This document shows, in pieces, positions 11,530-23,027 of a DNA stretch of 64,000 nt (positions are counted from its first letter, which is position 1; each line of letters begins with the position of its first letter). Origin of the DNA: Triatoma infestans (lineage: Eukaryota; Arthropoda; Insecta; Hemiptera; Reduviidae); the NCBI GenBank assembly GCA_011037195.1, contig JAAEAF010014739.1:310001-374000 (forward strand). Reading direction: 5' to 3'. The notes below the pieces were generated by a model. It made no database searches. It was given only the letters and a program-made list of their open reading frames with translations, and was not told the DNA's origin. Made by a program: the position numbers and the translations under genes.

Positions 11530-11870
11530 GGTCAGGCTGATGGGCACATTGATTATGAATTCAAAAATGGTTTGGAAATGCCCTTAACAGTAATAATAGA
11601 ATTTTCTACTTTGGATGCCAAGGTATGTTCACAAACTACCAATTTCGCAAGAAAAGATGTAACAGTCCCCTTCTTGAGGCCAAAACCATTTTATTTTCGA
11701 GATAGGCGCCCAATCTCTCCAAGAAAAGTTCAGCAGAGTGGAGAAAGCTCGAGATCATTTCTCTGGAAAACGCTCCCAGGACTGAGGCAAGGCTAAGAAG
11801 TCCAAGTTGGGCAATTAAGACCAAAGATATCTCTGAGGCATACATCACTTTGAGGTAAAATAGTGTAGGC
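11530..11870 (-). other. Unidentified coding-like remnant
   Basis: Both strands hold frames of 70-74 codons with a more normal amino-acid mix than the surroundings. The minus strand reads, with two stops, a segment including SPGSVFQRNDLELSPLC, TFLGEIGRLSRK and GFGLKKGTVTSFLAKLVV. No domain is recognised. It may be part of an old transposon protein. Local GC is higher than in the neighbouring DNA. Confidence 0.25.
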
Positions 11871-12244
11871 TAACAGGTTTTCTTAGAAGGCATTGCTGAT
11901 CACGGAGCACTAAATAAGCTGAGCCAAACAAACGATAGCGTCTGCATTTGGGGGGGGGAGGTGAAGGGGACTACATCTTGTCGAAAAATCTTCTTAGAAC
12001 CCTTTAGGTTGAAGATGTCCTCACGCCGACAACAGTGGGGGGGGAAATATAACTTTGAAAGACGCAGTGTAACTTATCCTCTAAAAAATAAGGCAGCTTT
12101 GTCATATTTACTTCTAACTAGCATTTGTTTAACAGTATTGGAGTTATATCTCCCTTAGGGGAGGTATTAACTAATTAATATACTCATTCTACCAAGATAC
12201 GTGGTACAATTATGTTAATGGTAACCCATAATTAATTATTATAA

Positions 12245-12590
12245 TGTATAACATTTCTCCGGGAAAATTCAATTAAGCGCACTTTTGGGAGAGGGGTGGG
12301 GTTAGGTTTTCCCTTGAAATGCTATTTCAGTTTATTACACAATATCATCTAAATAATAATAATTAGAAATTAAATGTGTTGTTGAAATTGCGAGTTTGAA
12401 GAAAATCGGAAGTTTAACCGGAATTGAGTTTTTACTGGACAGTTATTTCAGTTTTCGTGATTTTCTTCATAAAAACACCGACGGATTTCATTAAATTTGA
12501 TATACTAACCACAAAATTTGTTAATTACAATTTTGTAAACTACAATAAGGGAAAATTGTGTGAGTGTTTCAAACCAGATTTTTATTTTTA
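12245..12590 (+). repeat. Family A, 3' portion
   Basis: It begins in the CATTTCTCCGGGAAAATTC block, then a G-run block (GGGAGAGGGGTGGGG), the AAACCGGAATTGAG repeat start, and the terminal AAAATTGTGTGAGTGTTTC hairpin with CAAACCAGATTTT. The 5' palindrome is missing, so the copy is truncated. Confidence 0.8.
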
Positions 12591-13478
12591 GGCTGGAGTT
12601 AAGTCTGGACTCTAGTCTTTATAACATATTGTTTTTAACATAAATTTTCGTGATTGCTATTAATAAAATTTAATGCGTAATTCCGATTATTAATTTTTAT
12701 TTGTTATTTGCATTCTCAATCAAATGCACATTTTTTTTAACAAAGTTTTTTAAACAATTTCAAACTTGGAGTTTTTCTAAATTGCGTCTTGAGCGAGAAA
12801 TTGAATATAAAAGTAAGTAATTTACTTTGTGTAAGCAATCTGTATTAATAAATTAAGCGTAAAAATGCTTAATCATAAAGAAATGTTATGTACTATTTTG
12901 GTCATATAATATAATGGTTAAAAATATTTATATTATAAATATTCGTTAGTATATGTAAATATTGTGTATTTAGTACATGAGTAGTGGTAGAAATGTGTGG
13001 AGGTATAATTCAGGTCAAGGTGTCGCATTTATCCAACCGAGACTCTCATTAACAAGTAATCAGGTTATATATGCGTTTTATTATATATTCCTTACTTCAT
13101 TTTTAGATGTGCTTTATAATTTAATCATTTATTATACTTTGATATTTGATTTTGATTTGTTTTGTTTAATGTTTTTTCGTAGTTTTGTATCTTTATAAAA
13201 CTTCCAACATTTTGCTGTTTAAATTACACTACTAAATTCGATGTTTACAATTATTAAACTACAGTGATAAACAGTAGGTACAATGTTCACATTTAATTGC
13301 CCAAAGATAGAACAAAGTGAATTTTTTAGTTATTAATTAAAAAAATGTAATATTGAAGAATTTATCTACACCAAATATATACTACATAAACATAAAAATA
13401 ATATATTAGAAAGAGGAAACATTTAAAACATAGCATTTACTTTGAAAACATCTTAAAAGATCTTAATAAAATCACGGG
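12591..13478. other. No recognisable gene
   Basis: Very AT-rich spacer between a truncated family A copy and a SINE. A 73-codon plus-strand open frame (12977-13198) is dominated by Phe, Tyr and Leu and is not supported as a gene. Confidence 0.55.
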
Positions 13479-13697
13479 AAGGGATTAGCTCAGTGGTAAC
13501 GCGTTGGACTCTCATGCGGAGTGCCCGGATTCGAATTCTTTGCTATCCCTTTTTGCTTTTTTTCTTTCTAAGTCCTCTACAGCTCACGGTTAGTAATGGG
13601 CAGTGTTGTCTGCAGCAAGAGAACACTGTCTATAGACTGAAAGTGCACTGAGAAGATGCTGGGCGCCAGATGTTGACGCACCTTAAATTAAAAAAAA
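13479..13697 (+). mobile_element. tRNA-derived SINE, copy 2 (best preserved head)
   Basis: The first 73 bases fold as a tRNA-like head: a 7-bp acceptor stem (AAGGGAT 13479-13485 with ATCCCTT 13545-13551), A box TAGCTCAGTGG, and a B box GGATTCGAATTC near 13527. A tRNA-unrelated body follows, with CCTCTACAGCTCAC, GGGCAGTGTTGTCTG, GAGAACACTGTC and GTGCACTGAGAAGATGCTGG. It ends TGACGCACCTTAAATT plus an A-rich tail. The T run after the acceptor does not end the repeat, which fits a SINE and not a functional tRNA gene. The parent tRNA is not assigned. Confidence 0.92.
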
Positions 13698-14459
13698 TTT
13701 ATAAATAAAAAATGAAAATCAGAGTTTTGCATAAACTTGTGAAAACGTTAATATAAATTAGTAAATTAGTAATTGTGAATCATATTAATAATAGGTTGTG
13801 GCTCCACCCTGCCTCGCTGAGCAAGGTATTGGGTGTGAAAGGTTAGCATGTGCCATGCCGCTCGAGTTAGGAAGAAGAATTAGAAAGAAATAACAAGCTA
13901 AAAGCGCTAATGACTACCGCAAGAAAAAAACAGTGCTTTAAAAAATAATGTTAATACAAATATACTCGTATGCCATAAATTAGGACACTAGGACATGGAC
14001 TTAGTCCTACTGCCAAGTTAATTCTTCTAATAAGTAAGTACAAATTATTCACAAAAGAAAAACAGAACATTGGTGAGAAGAACATAAGATATAGATTTTC
14101 AAAAACAAACAGAAATTAAATTTACAAACAAAATGAATGCTACATAGTAAATAAAATTAAAATTACACTTCTTCTAATCAAAAATGGCTGTATTATTTGT
14201 AGTTGTGACTACTTGGCAGGCCATACTCCGTTTGTGAACACAGATAGTTCTGTGAAGCGCAAAAGGCTGCAAGAGCACAATATATGTTTTGCCGTCTGCT
14301 GGATCTACCATCACATGGGGGAGTCCCATATCATATAGAAGGATAAAGAATTTCTTCAATTAATATCTACTACGGCCATGACCTCATAAAATCTAAGTTT
14401 ACCTTTAGCTCCCTTTCAGTTCCACTCTCATTACAAGAACATTTAGGTAATTTTGTTTT
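13698..14459. other. No recognisable gene
   Basis: A short GC-richer patch (13797-13865) of unknown origin lies in otherwise AT-rich DNA. A minus-strand 61-codon open frame (14174-14359) has no recognised motif. Confidence 0.5.
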
Positions 14460-14640
14460 GTTTGAAAGTAGAGTTTGTGAATTCTTGATCCTTCTTGGCT
14501 AGCGTGTTTGCTTTACTAATAATCACAGAAAGGCCTAGGTTCTTGCTATAGATCTGTTCTTTTTCATCATTATGAGAAGCCTCTTTCGCTTGGCGAACAG
14601 CTTCCTCCTTGGCTCTGTCACCGACTCAGGAGAAGATATA
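14454..14640 (-). pseudogene. Unidentified coding remnant, Lys/Glu-rich
   Basis: The minus strand has an open stretch of about 60 codons without an ATG. It includes GDRAKEEAVRQAKEASHND and NLGLSVIISKANTLAKKDQE and ends at a stop at the low-coordinate side. The helical, charged composition differs from the poly-Phe noise frames around it. It lies just upstream of the plus-strand LINE remnant but on the other strand, so it is probably a different element. No family is assigned. Confidence 0.35.
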
Positions 14641-14863
14641 CTTGTAATTTCTTAAATACTCCTTTAAAGGGTAATGGTTTCTGCTATTTTGAAGTCCATT
14701 CAGTGGTATCATATTATCTGACTTAATTAAGGTATGGCTTCTTTAGCTTTTGTTAAGCTGTTGTTGATGAAATAATATGTAAAGCTAATGAGGCCTATTT
14801 GTTGTTGCGCAGATTAGTCTAGTATTTATTCCAAGGTAGTTTATTAAGGTCGACAGCAGGAAA

Positions 14864-16297
14864 CTGTGTTTAAAAGTGTTTAAAGACCCCATCTTTCTCA
14901 TGAGGGAAATAGGCCTAGCAATCAACCCTAGAAAGAGTACAGCTCTATTATTGAAAGATGGTGCCCTTCAGAAAAAGAGGCTGCACCTGGAGAACGGTGA
15001 GCATATAGATTCAGCGGGCGAAAATGACACCATTAAGTATCTGGGTTGCCCTTTTTCGGGCGAACTGGTGGTCAATGAAGGTACAGTCCACAAAATTAAT
15101 GATAACTTAAATAAGTTAACCATCTCAAGCCTACTTAAAGCCGACCAGAAGCTGAATGTGCTTAACCAGTACGTTTTCCCCTCCATGACTTATCCCTTGC
15201 AGACTGCGCCGCTGACAAAGCTCAGTCCATCTTTTCTCGAGGGGGTGGATGTTATCATTAGAAGGAGTGTGAAGGCCATGTTGGGACTTCCTGCCAGTAC
15301 TTCTACAGCGATGCTATATGCTCCGCGCCCTTACCGAGGATTGGGACTGCTGCGGTGCCAGTGGGAAGCGCCACTGTAGTTCTGTCATAGCCCAGAAGCT
15401 GTCTGAGGTTCCAGATCTCAATTTCAGCTCGTCTTCAACTATCAAGAGGAAGAGGAGCTGTGTATCAGCCGTCTGGATTTAGAACCTGCAGAAGGAGACT
15501 CGGTACACTTTAGAGTAAGGAAAATAAGGCAGATACTTCGGGAAGGGGCATTTGATGAATGGGTGAAGTGCAAGTGGCAGGGGATAGGTGTTAATCATTT
15601 TAAAGAAGCTCCCCAAGGTAACCGATTTGTGGTCAACAAACAGCTGCTTTCTGGCTCGGAGTGGATCAATGCCATAAAACTGAACGCAAACTACGCTCCC
15701 CTTCGTGGTGTACCTAGTGTTGGCAACCAGGTGGCAGGAGATGTTGGACTCCTCTGCCGCAAATGCGGCCGAGAGTCTGAAACACCAGCTCACCTGCTGG
15801 GCAGTTGTCCAAATAACATGCTTCTTGTCACTCGACGCCACCACCGAGTAAAACACACACTGATGGAGCTTTTAAATGATGAAGGTTATAAATGTTTCCT
15901 GTAAAACGAGGAGGTGTATGTATGGCATTGACACCGAGGGGTCAACAAGGTATGTGGACATCGTAGCATTCAAAAAAAGGATCAAAGGAAGCACTGATAA
16001 TTGACCCTAGAGTGCAGTATGAGAACAATGATAAGCACCAAGGCTTGAACGTTCGCCTCGCAAAGAAGTCCATTTATGAAAAGTGTATCCCCTACTACCA
16101 AGAAAAATTCAGGGAGCAATTTGGGGAAAGAGAATTTCAAGCCCATGGACTTTGGTTTGGGTCAAGGGGCGCCATACCGAGGATGACCCGAGACTTCTTC
16201 AAGGAGGTAGGCATTGATCAGGAGAAGTTAGGGAGTATAGGGGAGTCCATAATTATAGATTCTTTGGGGATAATTAACCATCACATGTATGGCTGAC
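14864..16297 (+). pseudogene. R2/R4-like LINE remnant with restriction-like endonuclease
   Basis: This is a 5'-truncated non-LTR retrotransposon. Block 1 (14876-15379) has the end of the reverse transcriptase, GLAINPRKSTALLLKDG, the thumb-like stretch and a YLGCPF motif; the YADD core is missing. After a frame change, block 2 (about 15440-15903) reads to the CRKCGRESETPAHLLGSCP zinc knuckle followed by RRHHRVKHTL. After another frame change, block 3 (15920-16296) has STRYVDIVAF, LIIDPRVQYENND and the C-terminal GLWFGSRGAIPRMTRDFF. The order RT, CCHC knuckle, then a D...D-K type nuclease C-terminal to it is that of R2/R4/NeSL-type LINEs, which cleave specific sites and prime on target DNA. Two or more frame breaks make it inactive. 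Confidence 0.88.
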
Positions 16298-17337
16298 GGC
16301 GCTGTATGTACTCTCTTCCTAGTGGCGTGTATCTGTACACGCTTATACTCGCTTTTCCCCCTTGAAAATTAGGGCATATGTTGCATGCATGGCAACGTAG
16401 TGTTTTATCTACACACTAAAGCATTTTTTACATGTATATAAGGACTATACATATTATATTTATGTATGTATATATTTCTCTTTAAATTTCTGCTTTCAAT
16501 GTCCTCGTGACTGATGAGTACGCTGTGTGTCCCAGCAACTCAACTCAGTTGAGCAGCCTCACTGATCATGGTCGTGTATCTCTCTTATGATAAAACCCAG
16601 ATGTTATCCAGCAAGTCGAACTCGATTTCATACTCAAGTAGGGATAGCTTACAATTTAAGTTTGTTTGAGTTCTTTAAGTTTCAAATTTAGAGATTATAC
16701 AAAACGTTTTTTGTAATTCATACAGTATTGGTATATCTCATCAATTACGGAATATATTTCTATTATACACCTTTTCACACATTCAGGTGTCGTATCTAAA
16801 TATTGTTTGTTTTAAAGAAATTGAAATGAATGTTGGAGAGGAAGTCCAATGTCACAGCTCTCTCCGAGTGTTGAAACTCTTCGTTTGAGCCGTTTTCTAT
16901 ATAAATCGGGAGGGGGCATCATAAAAATAAGGCGTCTGATAAATTATTTTGACCAGAACTATTTCTGTCCGACTTCCTTTGATATTCAAAACAAAATCCT
17001 AAGTTCGAATACTCTGCGATATTTTGTTTTATGTTTAAATTGATCGCATACTTGTACACGCCGATTTTCCTAGGCAGAGCAGGTGAACTCGGATTATAAG
17101 CATACACTCAACCACAAAAAAAAAAAAAATGGAACAGTGTTTTTTCAATAATAAATACATTTATTGCAACAATCTATTTGTAATACGATTCGTTAGCTAA
17201 ATAATGTCATGTATTAATTTTGTACGCTAACTCTTGAGTTTGGATTTATGTAAAAAATAAAAAATAAAACAACGTAAAAATTAAAATTTTTTTTTACACA
17301 GTTCTGATAACGTTTTTAATTTTTCTCAAACTCTTAG
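16298..17337. other. No recognisable gene; possible LINE 3' UTR at start
   Basis: The first few hundred bases may be the 3' untranslated part of the adjacent LINE. An A run (17117-17129) could be an old tail but lies 800 bases away. No supported frame on either strand. Confidence 0.45.
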
Positions 17338-17371
17338 TACTTGGTATTGCCTCCTCGGACAATACCAAGTA
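17338..17371. repeat. 12-bp arm hairpin beside Tc1 remnant
   Basis: TACTTGGTATTG (17338-17349) and CAATACCAAGTA (17360-17371) are exact reverse complements around a 10-base loop. It lies immediately beyond the C-terminal end of the transposase pseudogene and could be part of the transposon end, but no matching copy was seen at the other side. Confidence 0.75.
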
Positions 17372-17394
17372 TCTATTAGGGGATCTATTCGGAC

Positions 17395-18250
17395 AAAACT
17401 AAGGATCCTGATAGGGGTATCGATGCAATCAGGTTTTGAATGGTCTCTTGTCGAACGGCACCTCATTCTTCTTGTAGGGCAGTGCGGACCTGTTGCAGAG
17501 TAGTTTCGGGCTAATCACGAGCTCTAACACAGCTCTTGAGCATGTTCCACAGTTGTTCTATAGGATTCATGTCTGGTGAAGGTGCAGGCCAATCGATCAC
17601 ATTTATACCGATTTCCTGCAAGAAGCGGGATGAATTCTAACTATGTGTGGTCTGACTTTATCATACATTTGCATGAAACTGTCTCTTGAGCAAACGGTGT
17701 GACTGCCTCTAAGAGAACTTTTTCAACATAACTAGCAGCGGCCATTTTCAACAACAATTTACTCGATGCGGCCTTCCAATCTTATCCGCCCCTCAACATG
17801 CATTGATTGTCGTTGAAAAGGAGAACATCCGCTGGTAGTACATTAAATGAAGCGCTTCCCCTGCCTTCTCCAAACACGAATTCGACAATCTGAAGAATAC
17901 AGACCAAAAAGCAATTCATCTGTGAAGAGAACAGCCAGTGGAGATACCGATTGGTAAAAGCTAACTAGCTTACACGATGATTCCTGGTTTCGATGCTGGG
18001 TCTCCTAGCCATGAGACCTACTTTTCGCAATCGTCTTTGAACAATTTCAGAGCTGGCGGTGACTTTCCGAACTTGTAATAAGTTTTCCCTGAGCTCTGTA
18101 GTTGTAAGAAATTTATCTAGTAGAACTGAGAGCGAAAGAAATCGGTCGTCCTGACCTATTGTGACCCATCGATGACCACTTCCGGATCTCCATCCACATT
18201 TCCAGTTTCCTTAAAATGGACATACGATGCTCATGATCGCAGAACGTAGT
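17395..18250 (-). pseudogene. Tc1-like (DD34E) transposase pseudogene
   Basis: Read on the minus strand, nearly the whole Tc1 order is present: a paired-like N-terminal part (GQDDRFLSLSVL, then EIVQRRLRKVGLMARRPS), a first catalytic Asp in VLFTDELLF (near 17918), RIRVWRRQGKRF, a second Asp in MQMYDKVRPH, and IDWPAPSPDMNPIEQLW with the catalytic Glu. A C-terminal ETTLQQVRTALQEE helix follows. Spacing between the second Asp and the Glu fits DD34E. Stops and several frame changes interrupt it (for example W to stop after QEE). Tc1 enzymes excise and insert DNA at TA sites. This copy is defective and about 280 codons long against a usual 340 or so. Confidence 0.93.
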
Positions 18251-18616
18251 AGATGTGACAGAATTAAGCAAATAAAGATAATTAAACGATAAAGTTAAAA
18301 ATAATGTGGAATTAAAAAAAACAACATTATTACGATGTCTGTTCGGGTCTAAAAAGCCCTATTATATTAAATTAATTTCTACTGTTTTCAATTTGTCAAC
18401 AAAGTTAGGATTATTTGTTGATTAAAGTATTGTAACTAACATTTATATGATTTATAAACATAAATATATCAAAGCTAGCACAAAATACAGAGTTATTATG
18501 TTTTTATGTAGATAAGTATGTATGTCCCATTTTGTTTTATGGCTGAGTATATATTTCTGGTGAAATCTGAGACAGAATTTTTCGTGAGCGCAGTATTTTT
18601 TCATAAGAGGAAATAT
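18251..18616. other. No recognisable gene
   Basis: AT-rich spacer following the N-terminal side of the Tc1 remnant. Transposon terminal repeats were looked for and not found with confidence. Confidence 0.5.
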
Positions 18617-19050
18617 TTTTTACTTTCTCTAACTTTGTAAGACAACCTGTTGCTATAGTGTTGAATTTTCTTAATTGAATATTTACCGGAAATACAAATC
18701 TTGAGATCCCCTGAGTACGAAAAAATTGTGTTTTTTTTTATAGAATGCTCGTATATGTATTTGGTGTCCGTGTGTGTGATGAATAAAATATTTCAAAAGT
18801 CATCCAGGAAGCTTTATTTGAAACATGGGGGGGATTGTTTTAAGGAGTTCTGAAAAATTTCGATTGTTCTAGTTTATTCAGTTACTCGCACCATCTTTTA
18901 AACTATAATGTAATCGCTTCAACCGATATATTTGTGTAAGAGCAAATGAATAACATTTCAAGTTTAAAGAAACTACTAAATTTTATAATTGTGTTAACTA
19001 TGGTAGTCGTGTGAGTTTGACACCAGATTTTTCTTTGTGTGATATCCGGT
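18617..19050 (+). repeat. Family A, internally deleted copy
   Basis: It starts TACTTTCTCTAACTTTGTAAG, with the GAGATCCCCTGAGT block and a brief GTGTGTG tract, then jumps to CTTTATTTGAAACAT and GGGGGG, and ends with a GTGTGAGTTTGACACCAGATTTTTC-type terminus. The middle repeats are missing. Confidence 0.75.
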
Positions 19051-20100
19051 TTATATTTTTAGCTCATGTTTCCGGTTTTAAGCCTTTCATTCGTAGAAAT
19101 AATATTGAAATTTCCGTAAAATAATTCTCTTCCGAAATTTGTTTTAAATTTCAACTTTTAATTCCGATCTCGCATTCTATTTTAGAAAATTCCATCAATT
19201 TTTGTTTTGATTAAAATCTTATTAATATTGAAATTTATCGAAAATAAGTTTGGAAGTTGATCGCCAAAATCGTAACTAAGTGCATCTAATTATTTCATCT
19301 ATTTTTTTTTTTGTTAGAAGTAATGTTTTGAATGAAAAAGTCCGCACAACTTTATAACTGGTAGCTTGGGGGGGGGATACTCTATTATTAACAACTTATT
19401 TCCTGATTTCTTTTAAAATTCAGCTTTAAGAAGTAAAGAACATGGTTAATTTTTAAGGCTTCGTACTTTTTGTTATTCTTAAAATTCTTTATTGTATAAA
19501 ACAGAACCAATCAGACTCTAAAATACACTAAGAGTGTAAGCAATATGAAATTTTGTTTGTCTAAGCGTAACGTGTAAAAACTGTTAATAAATTTTATTTT
19601 TTTTAATGAAGATGATTGATCTATTTTCATTTCTATTAGGTATATTTGGTTATAAACTGGCTATAAATCGGTGCATAATTTGATTTAATATAGAATAGTG
19701 TATTTAATAATGACAATTATATTATTATTATTTTTAGTTTTTATATTTCATTAATTGCGTTAATATGGCGATGCGTAAAATAATATGCATGTTTTAGAAT
19801 GAATTGAACGGGTCACAAACAGGTGAGAGACTCTAGAGTTGATGATATAATAACAGGTGGATCCATTATATTATATTTCTTAGCTGGGTTTAAACAGAAT
19901 TTACAAAATAGATATATATATATATATATATAATATATAATATATATAAAAACTTAATATTTTTACGAAACTGCTTTTGTAATAAATTTATTGATTTCCT
20001 TCCGGATATTATTCGTTAAGAAATTAGTTGCTATATGTTCCGACCAAAGGTAACAGATCAGCATTTTTTTCTCCTTAAAAACTACAGCTACAACTAATAA
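19051..20100. other. No recognisable gene; TA microsatellite
   Basis: AT-rich spacer with a (TA)n tract at 19914-19945. No supported frame. Confidence 0.55.
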
Positions 20101-20930
20101 AAAGATCCTGTGTGAAACACTCACATGACTTTCTCTTAAGCTGTTAAAACAATAATTATAGACGAAAGGATAAATCTTTTTTACACTTCATATTTCACAC
20201 ATTTGGCCTAACATAAATATATAAAGGCGGGTTGAGTGGGGGAGACCAGGCAGATAATAGAAATGTGATTACATTATATTTCAGTAGGCAGCACCAATAA
20301 CATTTGAAATTTAATGTCACAATTTCCAAAGAATTCCTTAAAAAAAAGTATTTTGGATGAATAATGTTTCAAATAAAAATGATACGTTCGTATCTGTGTA
20401 ATTAGCCAGCCAATGTTTAAAGTAAATCGCTATGGTCATTTTGGAGACAATTGTTGTAGGAAATGCAACTTTTCTATAACGTCTCATTTCCGATTAATCA
20501 ATTTCATTCACATTTAGAATTCTAGCAATGCATTCTAATATATATTTAATATTATACAGGTGGTAAAACCATATGGTATACTTGAACTGATAGTTTATAG
20601 GAAATCTTAAAATTACTTTTTCCCCCAGAAATTCCCCCCCGCCCCCAAACAATTTTCCTTGGAAAATATTTCCAAAAAAAGTGATAGTATTGTAGATAAT
20701 AAACGAAATTTTAAAAGAAAATCGTTGTTGGAATCGTTTTCGAGAAAATAGCGAAAAACTGAAGACGTAGAAGAAGGAAAAAACATTCATTAAAGTCGCA
20801 TTAAAGTAGAAACCTTCATGTCAGAAATCATGTACCATGTTGAGTTCTTGCGATTTTCCTATTCTGACATATTTTGCACAAATACACAGGCACAAATAAT
20901 TTCGAAAGATTGACACAATCGCAGGAAGCG
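20101..20930 (-). repeat. Family A-related composite (minus)
   Basis: The low end reads GATCCTGTGTGAAACACTCAC and GACTTTCTCTTAAG, the minus-strand terminus of family A. Beyond it, 20280-20480 matches a block at 45685-45990 (GGCAGCACCAATAACATT versus AGATAGCGCCAATAACATT). A CCCCCCGCCCCC block (20634-20645) and AATTTTCCTTGGAAAATATT follow in the minus sense. The 98-codon minus frame here is repeat-derived. Confidence 0.6.
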
Positions 20931-21325
20931 AAAAAAAAAAAATTCATACGACGTGTTGTGTTCTCTTATTTTTATTTTTTAAACATGAATTTAGAATTTG
21001 CACTAAATTTATTTATTTATAAAATCGTGTAAATATTTTGACCAATTTATTTACAATATTGCTGATGTGTTATTTTCATCATTTGTTTTGTTAGTCATTG
21101 ATATTTATTATTTTGTAGCTCTGGATAATAAGACGAAATGTTGTCCGAGTAAATATTGTTTATAAAACTTGACCAAATTCCTCAATAATCTTCATCAGCC
21201 ATTTTATTTATTTATTTATTTATTTGAGTTTAGCAGTCCGCTTCATATACTTATTATACATATTATACTCTAAGAGAACGATACATATGTATATATTTTT
21301 TTGAAATTAGTCGGTAATATTTTAA
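20931..21325. other. No recognisable gene
   Basis: AT-rich spacer with a TTTA-type short tandem run near 21203-21225. Confidence 0.5.
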
Positions 21326-21329
21326 TTTC

Positions 21330-21600
21330 TCTTATTGCCGTAAGAGGAAGTATTGCAATCGTGTCAAATTTTCGATATCGAGTTTCCACCGGCAAACTTC
21401 GTTTTGAGGTCCCCTGAGTCAGAAAAAATAATTTTCAGAAATTTGTTTGTGTATGCGCGCTCGCGTGTATGTTGTGTTCAGTTTTTCATTATTATTTCTT
21501 CGAAAATATCACCTATTTCCGTCAAACTTGGCATAAGAAATAAATGCATTTAACTTTTAAGGGGTTGAGGTATAAGTTATGACGGGGCACTATTCTACAT
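21330..21600 (+). repeat. Family A, 5' portion
   Basis: It starts with an ATTTCTCTTATTGCCGTAAGAGGAAGT palindrome broken by substitutions. The AATCGTGTCAAATTTTCGAT block, GAGGTCCCCTGAGTC and a degraded GT region follow. It is truncated before the internal repeats. Confidence 0.8.
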
Positions 21601-21639
21601 CTCCTTTTTACGTTTGGTTTTACATCTGGTTTTTACGTA

Positions 21640-22015
21640 TGGATACGTTTTATCGGTGTCTTTAGACAAGTGCAAGTGCACAAGTACTAGTGTTTGGATT
21701 TGATACGACAGCTTCCTGTAAGATTTAGAAAAGTCACATGATGGCCGCCCTGAACAGTCTAAGTAAGGTCGTATCACCACTAGAAAATTTTGGAAACCAA
21801 AGCTGGACAGTCCATAGTTAATCAAGGGCATCTTCTCCTTCAATTTCACATAGAATATGCGTGGCTTCAGCAGCTATGCACTGTTTTGTTTTTTTGCAGT
21901 GGTGACGTAAAATTACAAATATGTCTTGGTTTTCTAAAACAAATTTACATTGAACTATTTGAAGGGAACATTGTATATATAGAAACACTGTGCACAGCCT
22001 AAAGATTAATATAAT
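21640..22015 (-). repeat. Family E copy with coding-like minus frame
   Basis: The block resembles 38815-39130 over about 300 bases: CGACAGCTTCCTG, GTCACATGATG, GCCGCCCTGAAC, TGGACAGT, TTTCACATAGAA and AGATTAATATAATAT appear in the same order. The minus strand has a frame (21595-21849) related at protein level to the one at 38851-39090. No known domain is recognised. Confidence 0.6.
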
Positions 22016-23019
22016 ATCGTGTTTTAAAGATCAGACGAATGTGGTTGGGTTTTGAAGAATTCAGTCTTTGTAAGAATAAGGAAATTTGTTGTAGACCTTC
22101 GTGCACAGTGTAAAATAAGCCTTACAAATATATTTGCCAGCTAGCCTTTTTGTCACCATATTAATGTAAGCAGTAACAACTCAAATAATGGCCAGTTCTC
22201 ATAGTAGATATATCTGATACTCTTCTTATCTAACTTTATAATATACTAGATATAAATTCTGACCCCATATTCTGTTCATAAAGAGGAAATATAAAACCGA
22301 TCCGTCTAATTTAGAGAAGAGCTTCTTGTTTTCTATGTCATATTTGACCTGAAAAATACTCCATCATTCTGACGATGGATAGATAATACCATGGAATCAA
22401 GGTGAATTTAGTGGTTGGATCCCAATCTTAACTACATTCTTAAAGTTATGGGTCAATATTTATTGGTACTGGATAGCAGATTTCCTTTGGGAGTCCCTTC
22501 CTTAAAACATAGTAATATTTCCATTAACTTGGAATGATTTTGCTTCCCTCTCTTATGTACCTATTTGATATGACCTAAATATCCAACGCTAAAATATTTC
22601 ACAGTTATATTACGTTTTACTATGTCACAAAATGTGCTTGTGCTTTTTATCACAATTTAAATGGCAAAAAAAGAATTTATAATTTTATTCATAATTTTAT
22701 TAAATTGGATCTAATTTATGTGGAAGATGCAACACTGTTGGAACATATTCGAGTAATCTTCAGATGACCTTGACTAGTAGTTCTCTCTAGAATGTTTGGC
22801 TTAACAATAACCGCTGAATCATGGACTTTCACTTTTTTTTAGGTTTTCTAGTAATTAAAATGATTTCATATTTTGAAGTACACGGTGAAAGAAATATCTA
22901 ATTTTATATACCTTTCCTATAAGGATTTGTATTACTTTCTTTCACTGCTACAGGTGAGGGTTAAGCGATCTATCAGATTTTATCACAATCAACAAGTGTA
23001 GTGCGTAACAGAAACAGTA
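22016..23019. other. No recognisable gene
   Basis: AT-rich spacer without repeats that I recognise elsewhere in the window, and without a supported frame. Confidence 0.5.
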
Positions 23020-23027
23020 CGTTGAAG

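Noticed and set aside
13479..13551. A functional tRNA gene with good A and B boxes
   Set aside because: The anticodon arm does not fold with a normal U33 loop, and the sequence continues into a body shared with three other copies; it is the head of a SINE.
16500..16620. Possible hammerhead ribozyme near the R2-like LINE (CTGATGAG at about 16512)
   Set aside because: No GAAA core or matching stem II/III is found at the required spacing.
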